64,000 nucleotides of DNA from assembly GCF_019345525.1 (NCBI RefSeq), contig NZ_JAHKRA010000004.1, positions 1-64,000 on the forward strand, in the 5' to 3' direction. This stretch comes from Flavobacterium sp. NKUCC04_CG. GTDB taxonomy: Bacteria; Bacteroidota; Bacteroidia; Flavobacteriales; Flavobacteriaceae. The notes under the pieces are model-generated. The model did not search any database and had not been told where the DNA came from. It saw only the letters and a list, made by a program, of their open reading frames with translations. The translations under genes and the position numbers were made by a program. Shown one piece after another: positions 38,301 to 46,419 of this stretch (the first letter of the stretch is position 1; each line of letters starts with the position of its first letter).

Positions 38301-41300
38301 ATAATTACAATGGATTAACTGCGGCTTGTGGAAACACGGGAAGTGCAGTGGTAACTTTTAAAGCGACCGATTCATGTGGTAATTTTAGTGAAACTGTTGC
38401 AACAGTAACTATAGCTGACAAAACGCCTCCTGTAATTACTAAACAAGCACAAAACTTAACGGTTGCCTGCGGACCAAATGCAGAGCAAACTTTAAACAAC
38501 TGGTTGTTGAATCGCGGTGGTGCTGAAGCTACAGATAATTGTGGAACGGTAACATGGACACATAATTATGTGGAATTAACAACGAGAACTTGTGGAGTAA
38601 CTGGATTTGCTTTGGTAACTTTTACAGCTACTGATGCTTGTGGAAATACAGCAACTACTACAGCTACTTATAAAGTGGAAGATACAACCGCTCCTGTAAT
38701 TACGCACCCAGCAGAAAACAAAATAGTAGAATGCGACGGTACAAATTACAGAACAGCGATGAATCTTTGGTTGTTAAGCCACGGTAGAGCTACAGTAGCT
38801 CAAGCTTGTAGCGATGTAACTTGGACGCACAACTTTACGGCTTTATCAGCAGGTGAAACCGGAAGTGCAGAAGTAACCTTTACTGCAACAGATGCTTGTG
38901 GAAACTGGGTTTCTACTACGGCTACGTATACAGTAGTGGATAGAACAGCTCCGGTAATCACGGTATTGCCTCAGAATAAAACAGTAGAATGCGACGGTAA
39001 CGGTAACCTAGACGAGTTTAATGATTGGTTGGCTATTCATGCTGGAGCAGTTGCTACAGATAATTGTGGCGATGTAACTTGGTCTTATTTGATTGAAGAT
39101 ACCAATACTACATGTGGAAAAGCAGGTACGATAATCGTTGACTTTATCGTTAAGGATGCCTTTGGTAATTCGACATTCAAACAAGCAGCATTTATTATTA
39201 AAGACACTACTAAACCGGTAGTGAGTACAGTAGCAAAAGATTTAATTATCCAATGCGGTGCTGAAGTAGATGCTTTAAACGCTTGGTTAAACAATCATGG
39301 AGGAGCGGTAGCTTCAGACAATTGCGGAACCATCACTTGGACACATAATTACAACGGATTAACCGCTGCTTGTGGAAACACGGGAAGTGCAGTAGTAACT
39401 TTTACTGCTACAGATTCTTGTGGAAACTTCAGTGAAACCGTTGCGACTATTAGCCTTGTGGATACAGTAGCGCCAACACTAGTAAAAGCAGGACAAGACT
39501 TAACGGTTACTTGTGGAGCTAATACAGCTGAGGCATTGAACAATTGGTTGATCAGTCATGCTGGTGCAATAGCTAAAGATGCGTGTGGTGCAGTAACTTG
39601 GACTCACAACTATACTGGCTTAACCACTACGGCATGCGGAACAACGGGCAGTGCTTTAGTAACTTTTACAGCAACAGATGCTTGTGGAAATACAGTTACT
39701 ACTTCGGCTACTTATACAGTAGAAGATAAAGCGGTACCGGTAATTACTAGAGCAGCACAAAACAAAACAGTTGAGTGTGATGGTTCGGGTAATGAAACGG
39801 AGTTAAATGCTTGGTTGGCAATTCAAGGTGGTGCAACAGCAACAGATAGTTGTAGTGCGGTAACTTGGACAAACGACTATACGGCCTTAACAGCGGCATG
39901 TGGAGCAACGGGAAGTGCTTTAGTAACTTTTACAGCAACAGATGCTTGTGGAAACACCGTTACTACAACAGCAACGTTTACCATTGCAGATACCAAAGCG
40001 CCAATCATGACTACAGTACCACAAAATGCGGTAGTAGAATGTGATGGAGCAGGTAATACAGCGGCTTTTGATACTTGGTTAAACAGTCATGCTGGGGCAA
40101 TAGCATCAGATGCTTGTAGTACAACAGTAACTTGGAGTCACTCTATAGTAGATACGAGTAACCTTTGTGGAAAAACAAAAGTAATTACAGTAAATTTCGT
40201 AGCAACAGATGCTTGTGGAAACGCAGTAACTAAACAAGCTACATTTACTATAGCTGATACTGCGGGTCCTGTACTTACTACAGCAGCTACAGATTTAATC
40301 ATGGAGTGTGGTACTAGCGGAAACGATCGTATTAATACTTGGTTAAACAGTCATGGTGGTGCTTCTGCAACAGAAGCTTGTGGATCGGTAACTTGGTCAC
40401 ACAATTACACCGGATTGACAGCGGCTTGTGGAGCAACAGGAAATGCAGTAGTAACGTTTACGGCTACGGACTCTTGTGGAAACACTACCGTAACTGTAGC
40501 GAATATTAGTATTGTAGATACAGTAGCACCAACCTTGGTAAAAGCGGCACAAGGCCTTACGGTTTCTTGTGGTACGAATACTACTGAGGCGTTAAATAAC
40601 TGGTTGAGCAGTCATGGAGGAGCTAGAGCAACAGATACTTGTAGCTCGGTAACTTGGACAAACAACTATACTGCATTAACGGCGGCATGTGGAGCAACAG
40701 GAAGTGCTTTAGTAACTTTTACAGCAACAGATGCTTGTGGAAATACAGTTACAACGGCGGCTACTTTTACTATTGAAGACAAAACGGCACCGGTAATTAC
40801 AAGAGCAGCACAAAACAAAACAGTGGAGTGTGACGGTTCTGGTAATGCAACGGAGTTAAATGCTTGGTTGGCAATTCAAGGTGGTGCAACAGCAACAGAC
40901 AGTTGTAGTGCGGTAACTTGGACAAACGACTTTTCAGCTTTAACAGCGGCATGTGGAGCAACAGGAAGTGCTTTAGTAACTTTTACAGCAACAGATGCTT
41001 GTGGAAATACAGTTACAACAACAGCGACCTTTACTATTGTTGACACCAAAGCGCCAATCATAACTACAGCGCCTCAGAACGCGGTAGTAGAATGTGATGG
41101 AGCTGGAAACTTAACGGAATTCAACGCTTGGTTAGCAAACCAAGGAGCAGCAGTTGCAACAGATGCTTGTAGCGGTGTAACTTGGACCTATGCTATAGTC
41201 GATACCATTAAACTTTGTGGTAAAACACAAGCGATTACGGTTAACTTTACCGCGACGGATGCATGTGGTAATAGTGCGATGAAACAAGCGACATTTACAA

Positions 41301-42373
41301 CAGTAAATACTACAGGACCTCAATTTGTTGTAGAAGCTCAAGACCTTACAGTTAACTGTGATGGAAATGGTAATGCAAACGATTTGATGGCATGGTTGAA
41401 TACCCATGGTGGTGCAAATGCTGTAAATGCGTGTTCTTTAGACATGACTTGGACTAATGATTTCAAAGGATTGACTAAAGCATGTGGATCTACTGGAAGT
41501 ACAGTAGTTACCTTTAAAGTGACGGATTCTTGTGGAAATGTAAGTGCTACTACAGCAACGTTTACAATCGTTGATGATATTGCACCGGTATTTACTACCA
41601 ACCTTCCAAAGGATATTACTTTAGAGTGTTCAGCGCTTCTACCAGAAGCAGCGGTATTGAATGCAACGGATTTATGTGGAACTGCAGAAGTGAGCTTTAA
41701 AGAGGAACGCCTAAATGGTAATTGTGAAAACAACTATCAATTGGTGAGAACTTGGACAGCAACAGATGCTTGTGGAAACGCACAAGTTCACGTACAAACC
41801 ATAACCATTCAAGACACTACAGCACCAGTATTTGTAGAGCCATTACCAGCAGCGGATGTTTTCATGAAATGTGAAGATTTGAAAGCGGCTCCAGTAATGA
41901 CCGCAACAGATGCTTGTGGAAAAGCAACCGTAGCCTTTAAAGAAGAAAAAGTACAAGGAGACTGTGATAATAAATACAGTTTAGAGAGAACTTGGACTGC
42001 GACGGATACTTGTGGAAATGAGACGGTTTATACACAAACTGTACATTTGGCTTGCGAAATTGAAATTTACAACGCAATTTCTGCAAACGGAGATGGTAAC
42101 AACGACGAGTTTGTATTGAAAGGAATTAATTGTTATCCTGGAAATACTGTTGAAATCTTTGATCGTTGGGGACGTTTAGTTTATAGTACTAGAAACTATA
42201 ACTCGATTGGAAATGTATTTAAGGGGTATGCTAATGCTAAAGACGTGGTAAGTAAAGGAGATAAACTCCCAACAGGTACCTATTTCTATGTTGTACAATA
42301 CGATTACAACTTCGGAAATGGTGAATCTCAAGCCATGAAGCAGTCAGGATACATTCATTTAGAATCTAATTAA
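32363..42373 (+). CDS. Giant T9SS type B secreted adhesin with HYR-like repeats (3336 residues)
   Basis: A signal peptide ends SASAQ at about residue 38. Residues 40-1600 are beta-rich modules of the DUF11 / conserved-repeat kind (VGDEISRTVTIRNQGNGAIS and similar) with paired Cys. About 1590-1670 is a first HYR-like unit. Residues 1670-3074 hold 16 repeat units of 86-91 residues carrying TDACGN motifs. Two shorter HYR-like units follow to about 3230. The last 105 residues are a gliding-motility-associated C-terminal (CHU_C) domain: NAISANGDGNNDEF, VEIFDRWGRLVYST and LPTGTYFYVV. That is the type B sorting signal for export by T9SS and surface attachment. It is the first gene of an operon with PorP/SprF and OmpA proteins. 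A role in adhesion or biofilm is inferred from the architecture. Confidence 0.93.
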   Translation: MNYKITLIQLFAIFRNRTSIPMAILFSFMLLIVTSASAQTLKTDSNIPLLSVCGDYQQLTVRIAKGSRACSQGKLKIEIPVGFELQLGSVKANGNTVTVTGETNQGTTVTLPNITAGPSSEEMVITYNVKALCSVIGSIVPADQQVVSYVFSGCTTNPQSGTSEIINIDFAVLRVTVNPAVSSGNVGDEISRTVTIRNQGNGAISTVVLERILGGGLNHVSYDFSSALGWTADATNPNKITFSGSSLDTGGTISFKEKVKINSCSLTPTIYEVYYGCGTKCTNSSVSGTAQHIININNSFKPVIEVSAIPPVITCLNQSYTNTWNVKNSGNAEASSVGLEIGTNDANGYININTVTVGGVAVNPADIEILQGTAAKPTLIKVKISADNTLDPNQVVVVKFDQYYAAPDAASCETAPTTFTTNDNYYKVAYDFTGGCGGPYTDSKTVSPAVTYNYEGLNIGEIDIVSGQSYGADYLFTNFVIPHAGLNVGDKFEITIELSELLTVANINDIKLFTGATAINAVSSADGANKYRLTFTYGTAPWTVGNDLNLSNSRLKFPIDFLCGPDTNTGEVQDVWYKIGGELIKTPACDAIVFKCNQVNLLGYCDAGPCADGLHNRSADLERTTLGFAVTAAGVPMNTRVNKNDTNVRTFITGDILEIHQDSDVIITTPGAWTKVKFQVEKDADTNVALITNSGKLVVTRAATETEFDVLTVVENPTNYVLEFDLLTQPNALTVFLQGDKVRFSMKFKALDSQVGLKRFPTKSYLIDSNGVEKICGRAYTATGFYVNNTVEVKGSKTDFATCSNSDNKFVITSSILGFSRQDGVFEGEFRDLLEPTKAVLTVPAFLTLTGAKVEVKNQPWLGINNTAIITGLNVNNGTYILDLNTIISALTANKNLDEGFVIEITPTVSLFECEPSATALVQTIGVTLEGDVVDGAGDKTPFSKTQQLDYNTGFGSLTLELSNNNLNGEMSPDGQLVSWIVKVANTSNSRSFPNVWLGKKAGNLVIESVQKVDNYDGSNPLVAIVPTGDVYQLGDFAASTTNFYLVKANLINCSVESLTIPIGYSCTAYPVNVNSGVCVVTDKVLTYGQLKNNLQTTIAFQSNANTQHGFCDVLSYTVQIHNAGDTNVKNLSVRIPLASAPGLKYNGSFEYSTVFSGNITPSVVFSNGNPASAVISGTDLIITLDNSISLNTLERVQLKVNFKIETCEFKSGQRISFVPSAVNICGSPLPGGSITSASGNRIIVAGGSTAFPELVLDLNEVVLDPVIDLGGNLRAKYNFSTTNSGNFGNTDAITTDYRFAFKFPANWVIVGNPSDYLVPAGAAVFEGIDPVRGYIFKVVRNLPVGTVVKLVDVPLKYTAHDDTTLSCEHYFGDVQISVYQNIAVPTCINPNLNCPNGIDQVLLEDQIRMVLPIDNMLMINPPQQTREICSPLVGGGQPTLADITFSNGYYLSWYENELDAQAEVTPLPLTTPLIHNRTYYVVNRFIAGGLCKSNLAAIKVLLKTNNLQATNIEFACAPDQRSYKVFVTLNGTAPYTAVGTGVGAESRFDGNIWTSESIPIGTPYDVTFENASMCTPLTITGIPPVCCTLQIACPVDVEVVCGTSYDPSVTGIPTAITACGNITQTYTDSAITACVGGLRTFTRTFTVTDGSGNVETCTQRISIKDVVAPVLDVPAKNLTVECGTNTTEALNNWLSSHGGAIATDACGAVTWTHNFTALTAGLCAGTQSATVIFTATDACGNRVTSTAKFTIEDKTPPVISIVAANKTVECDGTGNTAALNDWLASHGGAVATDGCSVTPVTWTHNFTVLTAGTCAGSQNAVVTFTATDACGNKSTTTATFAIVDTTAPVITVAPQNKTVECDGLGNLDEFNEWLRISGGAVAKDGCGAVTWSYLIEDTNTTCGKAGTVIVDFFAKDSCGNTAFKQAAFIIVDTTKPIISTPAKALNIECGAEVDALNAWLNNHGGAISSDNCGTITWTHNYNGLTAACGNTGSAVVTFKATDSCGNFSETVATVTIADKTPPVITKQAQNLTVACGPNAEQTLNNWLLNRGGAEATDNCGTVTWTHNYVELTTRTCGVTGFALVTFTATDACGNTATTTATYKVEDTTAPVITHPAENKIVECDGTNYRTAMNLWLLSHGRATVAQACSDVTWTHNFTALSAGETGSAEVTFTATDACGNWVSTTATYTVVDRTAPVITVLPQNKTVECDGNGNLDEFNDWLAIHAGAVATDNCGDVTWSYLIEDTNTTCGKAGTIIVDFIVKDAFGNSTFKQAAFIIKDTTKPVVSTVAKDLIIQCGAEVDALNAWLNNHGGAVASDNCGTITWTHNYNGLTAACGNTGSAVVTFTATDSCGNFSETVATISLVDTVAPTLVKAGQDLTVTCGANTAEALNNWLISHAGAIAKDACGAVTWTHNYTGLTTTACGTTGSALVTFTATDACGNTVTTSATYTVEDKAVPVITRAAQNKTVECDGSGNETELNAWLAIQGGATATDSCSAVTWTNDYTALTAACGATGSALVTFTATDACGNTVTTTATFTIADTKAPIMTTVPQNAVVECDGAGNTAAFDTWLNSHAGAIASDACSTTVTWSHSIVDTSNLCGKTKVITVNFVATDACGNAVTKQATFTIADTAGPVLTTAATDLIMECGTSGNDRINTWLNSHGGASATEACGSVTWSHNYTGLTAACGATGNAVVTFTATDSCGNTTVTVANISIVDTVAPTLVKAAQGLTVSCGTNTTEALNNWLSSHGGARATDTCSSVTWTNNYTALTAACGATGSALVTFTATDACGNTVTTAATFTIEDKTAPVITRAAQNKTVECDGSGNATELNAWLAIQGGATATDSCSAVTWTNDFSALTAACGATGSALVTFTATDACGNTVTTTATFTIVDTKAPIITTAPQNAVVECDGAGNLTEFNAWLANQGAAVATDACSGVTWTYAIVDTIKLCGKTQAITVNFTATDACGNSAMKQATFTTVNTTGPQFVVEAQDLTVNCDGNGNANDLMAWLNTHGGANAVNACSLDMTWTNDFKGLTKACGSTGSTVVTFKVTDSCGNVSATTATFTIVDDIAPVFTTNLPKDITLECSALLPEAAVLNATDLCGTAEVSFKEERLNGNCENNYQLVRTWTATDACGNAQVHVQTITIQDTTAPVFVEPLPAADVFMKCEDLKAAPVMTATDACGKATVAFKEEKVQGDCDNKYSLERTWTATDTCGNETVYTQTVHLACEIEIYNAISANGDGNNDEFVLKGINCYPGNTVEIFDRWGRLVYSTRNYNSIGNVFKGYANAKDVVSKGDKLPTGTYFYVVQYDYNFGNGESQAMKQSGYIHLESN
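37370..41584 (+). repeat. Sixteen tandem repeat units arranged as four copies of a four-unit block
   Basis: Unit starts: 37370, 37634, 37907, 38171, 38429, 38693, 38951, 39215, 39473, 39737, 40001, 40268, 40529, 40790, 41054 and 41318 (258-273 nt each). Four unit types recur in fixed order. Type C has LTVxCG and ALNNWL, type D has NKxVECDG, type A has CGK with KQAxF, and type B has DSCGN. The block period is 1044-1059 nt. Units starting 39737 and 40790 are nearly identical, as are those at 40001 and 41054 in part, both pairs 1053 nt apart. Most units have four Cys. Confidence 0.9.
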
Positions 42374-42383
42374 TTTGTAAGCG

Positions 42384-43316
42384 ATGAAAATTCATAAAAC
42401 AATAAAAAGGACGTTTTATGGAATCTTGTTAATGGGCAGTGCAGCAATGCACGCCCAACAAGATTCTCAATATACCCATTATATGTACAACACGATTAAC
42501 GTGAACCCTGCTTATGCCGGATCACGTGGAGCGATGAGTATCTTCGGTTTGCACCGTGAGCAATGGGTTGGATTAGATGGAGCACCAAAAACAAATTCAT
42601 TCTCGATAAACACACCTATCAACAACAGTAAGTTGGGAATTGGTTTGTCTTTTGTCAATGATCAAATCGGAGTTATGAAAGACAATACCATATCGGTTGA
42701 CGTTTCTTATACCATTGATCTAGGCAGTAGAGAAGATAAGTTGTCATTTGGACTAAAGGGTTCTGTGAATTTACTAGATGTTCGCTATAGTGAACTGAAA
42801 GTTTACAATCCGGGTGATGTGATGTTTAGTCAAGATATCAGTGGTCAAGTTAGCCCTAATGTTGGTGCGGGTATTTATTACCACAACGACAGAAGTTATT
42901 TGGGTTTATCTGTTCCAAATTTCCTAGAAACGGAGCGCTATGACGACAATATGTATGCGACTATGCAACAGAAAATGCATTTCTACTTAATTGGAGGGCA
43001 TGTATTTGATTTAAATCCAAACTTGAAATTCAAACCGGCATTTATGTTGAAAGCAGTTCAAGGAGCACCATTACAAGCAGATATCAGTGCTAATTTCTTA
43101 TTTATAGAGAAGTTTACACTTGGAGGTGCTTACCGTTATGATGCGGCATGGAGTGTGTTGGCGGGTTTCCAAGTTACCGACGGATTGATGATTGGATATT
43201 CGTATGATGGAGAAACCACTAAATTGGCCCATTATAATTCAGGATCGCACGAAGTGTTTTTGCGATTTGAACTTTTCAATAAGTACAAACGTATTGTTTC
43301 ACCAAGATTCTTTTAA
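42384..43316 (+). CDS. PorP/SprF-family T9SS-associated outer-membrane protein
   Basis: 310 residues with a signal peptide ending MHAQQ. The family start QYTHYMYNTINVNPAYAGSRG is followed by REQWVGLDGAPKTNSFSINTPI and the GIGLSFVNDQIG turn, hallmarks of PorP/SprF proteins. It is a predicted outer-membrane barrel of 12 to 14 strands. Family members work with T9SS to place type B cargo on the cell surface: SprF is needed for SprB in Flavobacterium. It starts 10 bp after the giant adhesin gene, so it is most likely that adhesin's dedicated partner. The cargo-specific pairing is an inference. Confidence 0.93.
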   Translation: MKIHKTIKRTFYGILLMGSAAMHAQQDSQYTHYMYNTINVNPAYAGSRGAMSIFGLHREQWVGLDGAPKTNSFSINTPINNSKLGIGLSFVNDQIGVMKDNTISVDVSYTIDLGSREDKLSFGLKGSVNLLDVRYSELKVYNPGDVMFSQDISGQVSPNVGAGIYYHNDRSYLGLSVPNFLETERYDDNMYATMQQKMHFYLIGGHVFDLNPNLKFKPAFMLKAVQGAPLQADISANFLFIEKFTLGGAYRYDAAWSVLAGFQVTDGLMIGYSYDGETTKLAHYNSGSHEVFLRFELFNKYKRIVSPRFF

Positions 43317-43327
43317 AACGCAGACTT

Positions 43328-45280
43328 ATGAAAAAAATTATCACCTCATTAAGCGTTTGTTTGTTAGTTTTAATGAATCATAACGCCCAAGCGCAAGTTG
43401 GTTTGTCACGTGCTGATAAAACCTATGATAAATTGGCGTATATCGATGCTATCAAAATTTATGAGAACATCGCTAAACGCGGACATGTGAGTACCGAAAT
43501 TCTAAAGAATTTAGGAAACGCAAATTATTTCAATGCGCAATATGCAGAAGCAAATAAATGGTATAGCCAATTGTTTGCAGATTTTGCTAGTTCAGAAATA
43601 GAGTCGGAGTACTATTACCGTTACTCTCAAACTTTAAAAAATGTAGGACAAGATGCTCAGGCAGCGGTTTATTTAAAGCAATTTGCTGAAAAAAATAAAG
43701 AGTCTAAACGAGCGGATATCATCCGAGCAGATAAAGATTATCAAGCGGAAATAAAACGGAATTCTGGTCGTTACGACATTCAGGATGCGGGTATCAATAC
43801 CGGTTATGCCGATTACGGAAGTAGTTTCTACAAGGATCAAGTGTTGTTTACAACGGCTCGAGATACCAGTAATTTCGCAAAGAAAGTACATACATGGACC
43901 GATCAATCTTTTACCAAAATCTATGTAGCCGATATTCAAGAAGACGGGACGCTAACTAAGGCTAAAAAATTTAGTCGCAAAATAGATACCAAATTCAATG
44001 AGGCTACACCGGTAGTGACTAAAGACGGTCAAACGATGTATTTTACACGTAATAACTATAACGGTTCTCGTGGAACTGATAGTAAAAAAACGACTTTGTT
44101 GAAAATTTACCGTGCAGAACTAAAAGGCGATAAATGGACCAATGTTACAGAATTGCCTTTTAATAGCAATCAGTTTAGTACAGCACATCCCGTATTAAAT
44201 GCTAATGAAGACACCATGTATTTTGTTTCTGATCGTCCGGGTGGATTTGGACAGTCGGATCTTTGGAGTGTTGCCATTATGGAAAACGGATTCGGAACTC
44301 CTGTGAATTTGGGAGCATCGATCAATACAGATGGTAGAGAGTCGTTCCCTTTTGTTACTTCAGATGATGAATTGTATTTTGCTACAGACGGACGCCCAGG
44401 TATGGGTGGACTCGATGTATATGCAACCAAAATCAAAGCGGACGGTAGTTTTTCTGATGTGCAAAATATAGGTGCTTCAGTAAACAGTCCTTCAGACGAT
44501 TTTGGATACATCATTAATAAGACGACCAAAAGAGGTTACTTTTCAAGCAATAGAGAATCGGGTATCGGAAACGACGATATCTATGCTTTTAAAGAAAACC
44601 GTGCCTTGGTTTTAGAGTGTGTTCAAGGACTTAAAGTTACCGTTGTTGATGCTAAAACTCGTAATATCATACCAAATGCAAACTTGAGTTTGTACCAAAT
44701 GGATTTTACGGATAAGGCTAAATCAAACAAAATGGACGCTAATAGCCAATACTTATTCGATACGAATTACGACTGTGGAACCAGCTACCGCGTAAAAGCA
44801 GAAGCTCCAGAGTATACCGTAAAAGAAGAAGTTGTTTCATTGCCAAATGAAAGCGGTATAACAGAGATTACTATCGTCTTAGAACGCGCTAAAATCCCGT
44901 TAAAAGAAGGAGATGATTTGTTTAAAGTATTGAACTTAAATCCGATTTATTTCGATTTGGATAAAGACAATATCCGTCCAGATGCAGCCTTAGAATTGGC
45001 TAAAGTCTTTGCGGTAATGGAAGAATATCCAAGTATGAAAGTAGATGTACGTTCACATACAGATAGTCGTGCTTCACATAAATACAATGATGATTTATCT
45101 GAGCGTCGCGCCAAGTCAACGGCAGCATGGTTGATTTCTAATGGTATTTACAGCAACCGTTTAACATGGAAGGGGTATGGCGAACGCCAATTGACCAACA
45201 AATGTGCAGACGGAGTAAAATGTACTGAAGAAGAGCATCAAGCTAACCGTAGATCGGAATTTATTATCGTTAAAATGTAA
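43328..45280 (+). CDS. OmpA-family peptidoglycan-binding protein with PD40 repeats
   Basis: 650 residues with a signal peptide ending AQAQ. Order: a TPR-like helical part at about 25-135 (ILKNLGNANYFNAQYAEANKWYSQL), PD40/WD40-like beta-propeller repeats at about 150-420 (DTMYFVSDRPGGFGQSDLW, DDELYFATDGRPGMGGLDVY, RGYFSSNRESGIGNDDIY), a carboxypeptidase-regulatory-like domain at about 430-520, and an OmpA C-terminal domain at about 535-650. The last contains NPIYFDLDKDNIRPDAALEL and the peptidoglycan-contact motif around RSHTDSRASHKYNDDLSERRA. It tethers an outer-membrane complex to the cell wall. It is the third gene of the adhesin operon, 11 bp after the PorP/SprF gene, which is a common flavobacterial trio. 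Confidence 0.93.
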   Translation: MKKIITSLSVCLLVLMNHNAQAQVGLSRADKTYDKLAYIDAIKIYENIAKRGHVSTEILKNLGNANYFNAQYAEANKWYSQLFADFASSEIESEYYYRYSQTLKNVGQDAQAAVYLKQFAEKNKESKRADIIRADKDYQAEIKRNSGRYDIQDAGINTGYADYGSSFYKDQVLFTTARDTSNFAKKVHTWTDQSFTKIYVADIQEDGTLTKAKKFSRKIDTKFNEATPVVTKDGQTMYFTRNNYNGSRGTDSKKTTLLKIYRAELKGDKWTNVTELPFNSNQFSTAHPVLNANEDTMYFVSDRPGGFGQSDLWSVAIMENGFGTPVNLGASINTDGRESFPFVTSDDELYFATDGRPGMGGLDVYATKIKADGSFSDVQNIGASVNSPSDDFGYIINKTTKRGYFSSNRESGIGNDDIYAFKENRALVLECVQGLKVTVVDAKTRNIIPNANLSLYQMDFTDKAKSNKMDANSQYLFDTNYDCGTSYRVKAEAPEYTVKEEVVSLPNESGITEITIVLERAKIPLKEGDDLFKVLNLNPIYFDLDKDNIRPDAALELAKVFAVMEEYPSMKVDVRSHTDSRASHKYNDDLSERRAKSTAAWLISNGIYSNRLTWKGYGERQLTNKCADGVKCTEEEHQANRRSEFIIVKM

Positions 45281-45331
45281 TAGCCGTTAAAAGGACTATG
45301 TGAATAGCATAGTGTTTTTTAATAAATAATT

Positions 45332-45366
45332 AGGGATCAGCTCTTTGGAGCTGGTCCCTTTTTTTA
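45332..45366 (+). terminator. Terminator of the adhesin operon
   Basis: 12-bp arms AGGGATCAGCTC and GAGCTGGTCCCT (one G-T pair) with loop TTTG, then eight T. Confidence 0.9.
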
Positions 45367-45615
45367 TGAGAGCAAATCGTTTTCCAAGAATTTTTGGAAT
45401 GTTTAGGATCAAAAAGTATCTTAAAGTGTTGTTTTTAAGCGTTGTGGTTTGTGGAAGAATAACCATGGACCCTGCTAGTAAATGCTAACTATTTTTAGTG
45501 GAGTGAGTTTCTATTATGGTTTCAGTAAAAAAAGTAAACATATCACATAGAATGTATTATATAATTGAAAAAAATTTATCGGAGTTAATTGTGTGATTGA
45601 ACAACTAGTAAAAAT

Positions 45616-45646
45616 TGAAGAAGTGATTTTATTGTTTTAACTTTGT
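45616..45646 (+). promoter_or_regulatory. Promoter of the small OmpA gene
   Basis: TTG at 45616-45618 and TAACTTTG at 45639-45646, 20 nt apart. The start of transcription falls after the upstream ATG at 45643, which excludes that start. The 230 bp between the terminator and this promoter hold nothing I recognise. Confidence 0.7.
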
Positions 45647-45669
45647 ATAGTAATAAAAAAACACTACAA

Positions 45670-46386
45670 ATGAAAAAATACGCCACATATTTCATGCTTT
45701 TATTACTTATTATGAGTAATAAAATGTATTCTCAAGAAGCGCTTCGAATCGTAACTGGCAAAATTATTGACTTGGATTCTCAAGAACAATTGACAGATGT
45801 AAAGATAACGTTGTATAATGGTGCTCAAGACAGCATTGCAGCCTCGGTGGTAAACAGTCAAGGTTTTTATTTTTTCGAACTGGAAAAAATAGATAATACC
45901 TACCGTGTAAAAGCAGAAGCCAAAGGATATACGACAGCAGAGGTTGCGGTTAAATTTATTAGTGGAAATCCGACGAGTAGAATAAATTTCGGATTGAATA
46001 GATTCCAAAAACCCAAAACCATAACGGAGAAGAAGTCGATGAAATTGGATCCGATTTACTTTGATTCTAACAGTTCGTATTTAAATAACCAAAACAAGCA
46101 GGATTTAGCTAAAATCGCTTCTATTTTACAGGTGAATCCGACAATGCGTATTGAAGTACGTGCACATGCGGATACCCGTGGCGACAACGAATACAACAAT
46201 TGGATGTCCGACCGCAGAGCAAGACGCGCTGCAGAATGGCTTATTAATGAGGGTAGAATAGACTCCAATCGCATTATAGTCAGGGATTTTGGAAAAGCCC
46301 TACCTGCAAAGGATTGCCCACCTGGTCAAAAATGCCCAGAAACGGTACATGAGGGAAATAGAAGATGTGAATTCATTGTACTCTAA
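45670..46386 (+). CDS. OmpA-family protein with N-terminal carboxypeptidase-regulatory-like domain
   Basis: 238 residues with a signal peptide ending KMYSQ at about residue 22. Residues 25-108 are a carboxypeptidase-regulatory-like/CNA-B-like fold (ALRIVTGKIIDLDSQEQLTD), and residues 120-238 are an OmpA C-terminal domain with DPIYFDSNSSYLNNQ and VRAHADTRGDNEYNNWMSDRRA, the peptidoglycan-contact set. It matches the last two domains of the 650-residue OmpA protein before it, with the TPR and propeller parts missing, so it is probably a truncated paralogue with its own promoter. I chose the ATG at 45670 because the promoter excludes the earlier one. Confidence 0.88.
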   Translation: MKKYATYFMLLLLIMSNKMYSQEALRIVTGKIIDLDSQEQLTDVKITLYNGAQDSIAASVVNSQGFYFFELEKIDNTYRVKAEAKGYTTAEVAVKFISGNPTSRINFGLNRFQKPKTITEKKSMKLDPIYFDSNSSYLNNQNKQDLAKIASILQVNPTMRIEVRAHADTRGDNEYNNWMSDRRARRAAEWLINEGRIDSNRIIVRDFGKALPAKDCPPGQKCPETVHEGNRRCEFIVL

Positions 46387-46419
46387 CGAATAATAATTTA
46401 CGCCACTTATTATTACTGA

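Noticed and set aside
37370..41584. CRISPR-like array, because of regular spacing
   Set aside because: The period is about 264 nt, the whole unit is repeated and translated, and there are no short repeats with unique spacers or cas genes.
37240..41733. Many open frames on the minus strand through the adhesin repeats
   Set aside because: They mirror the repeat codon pattern of the plus-strand gene, recur once per unit, and have no start signals or recognisable domains.
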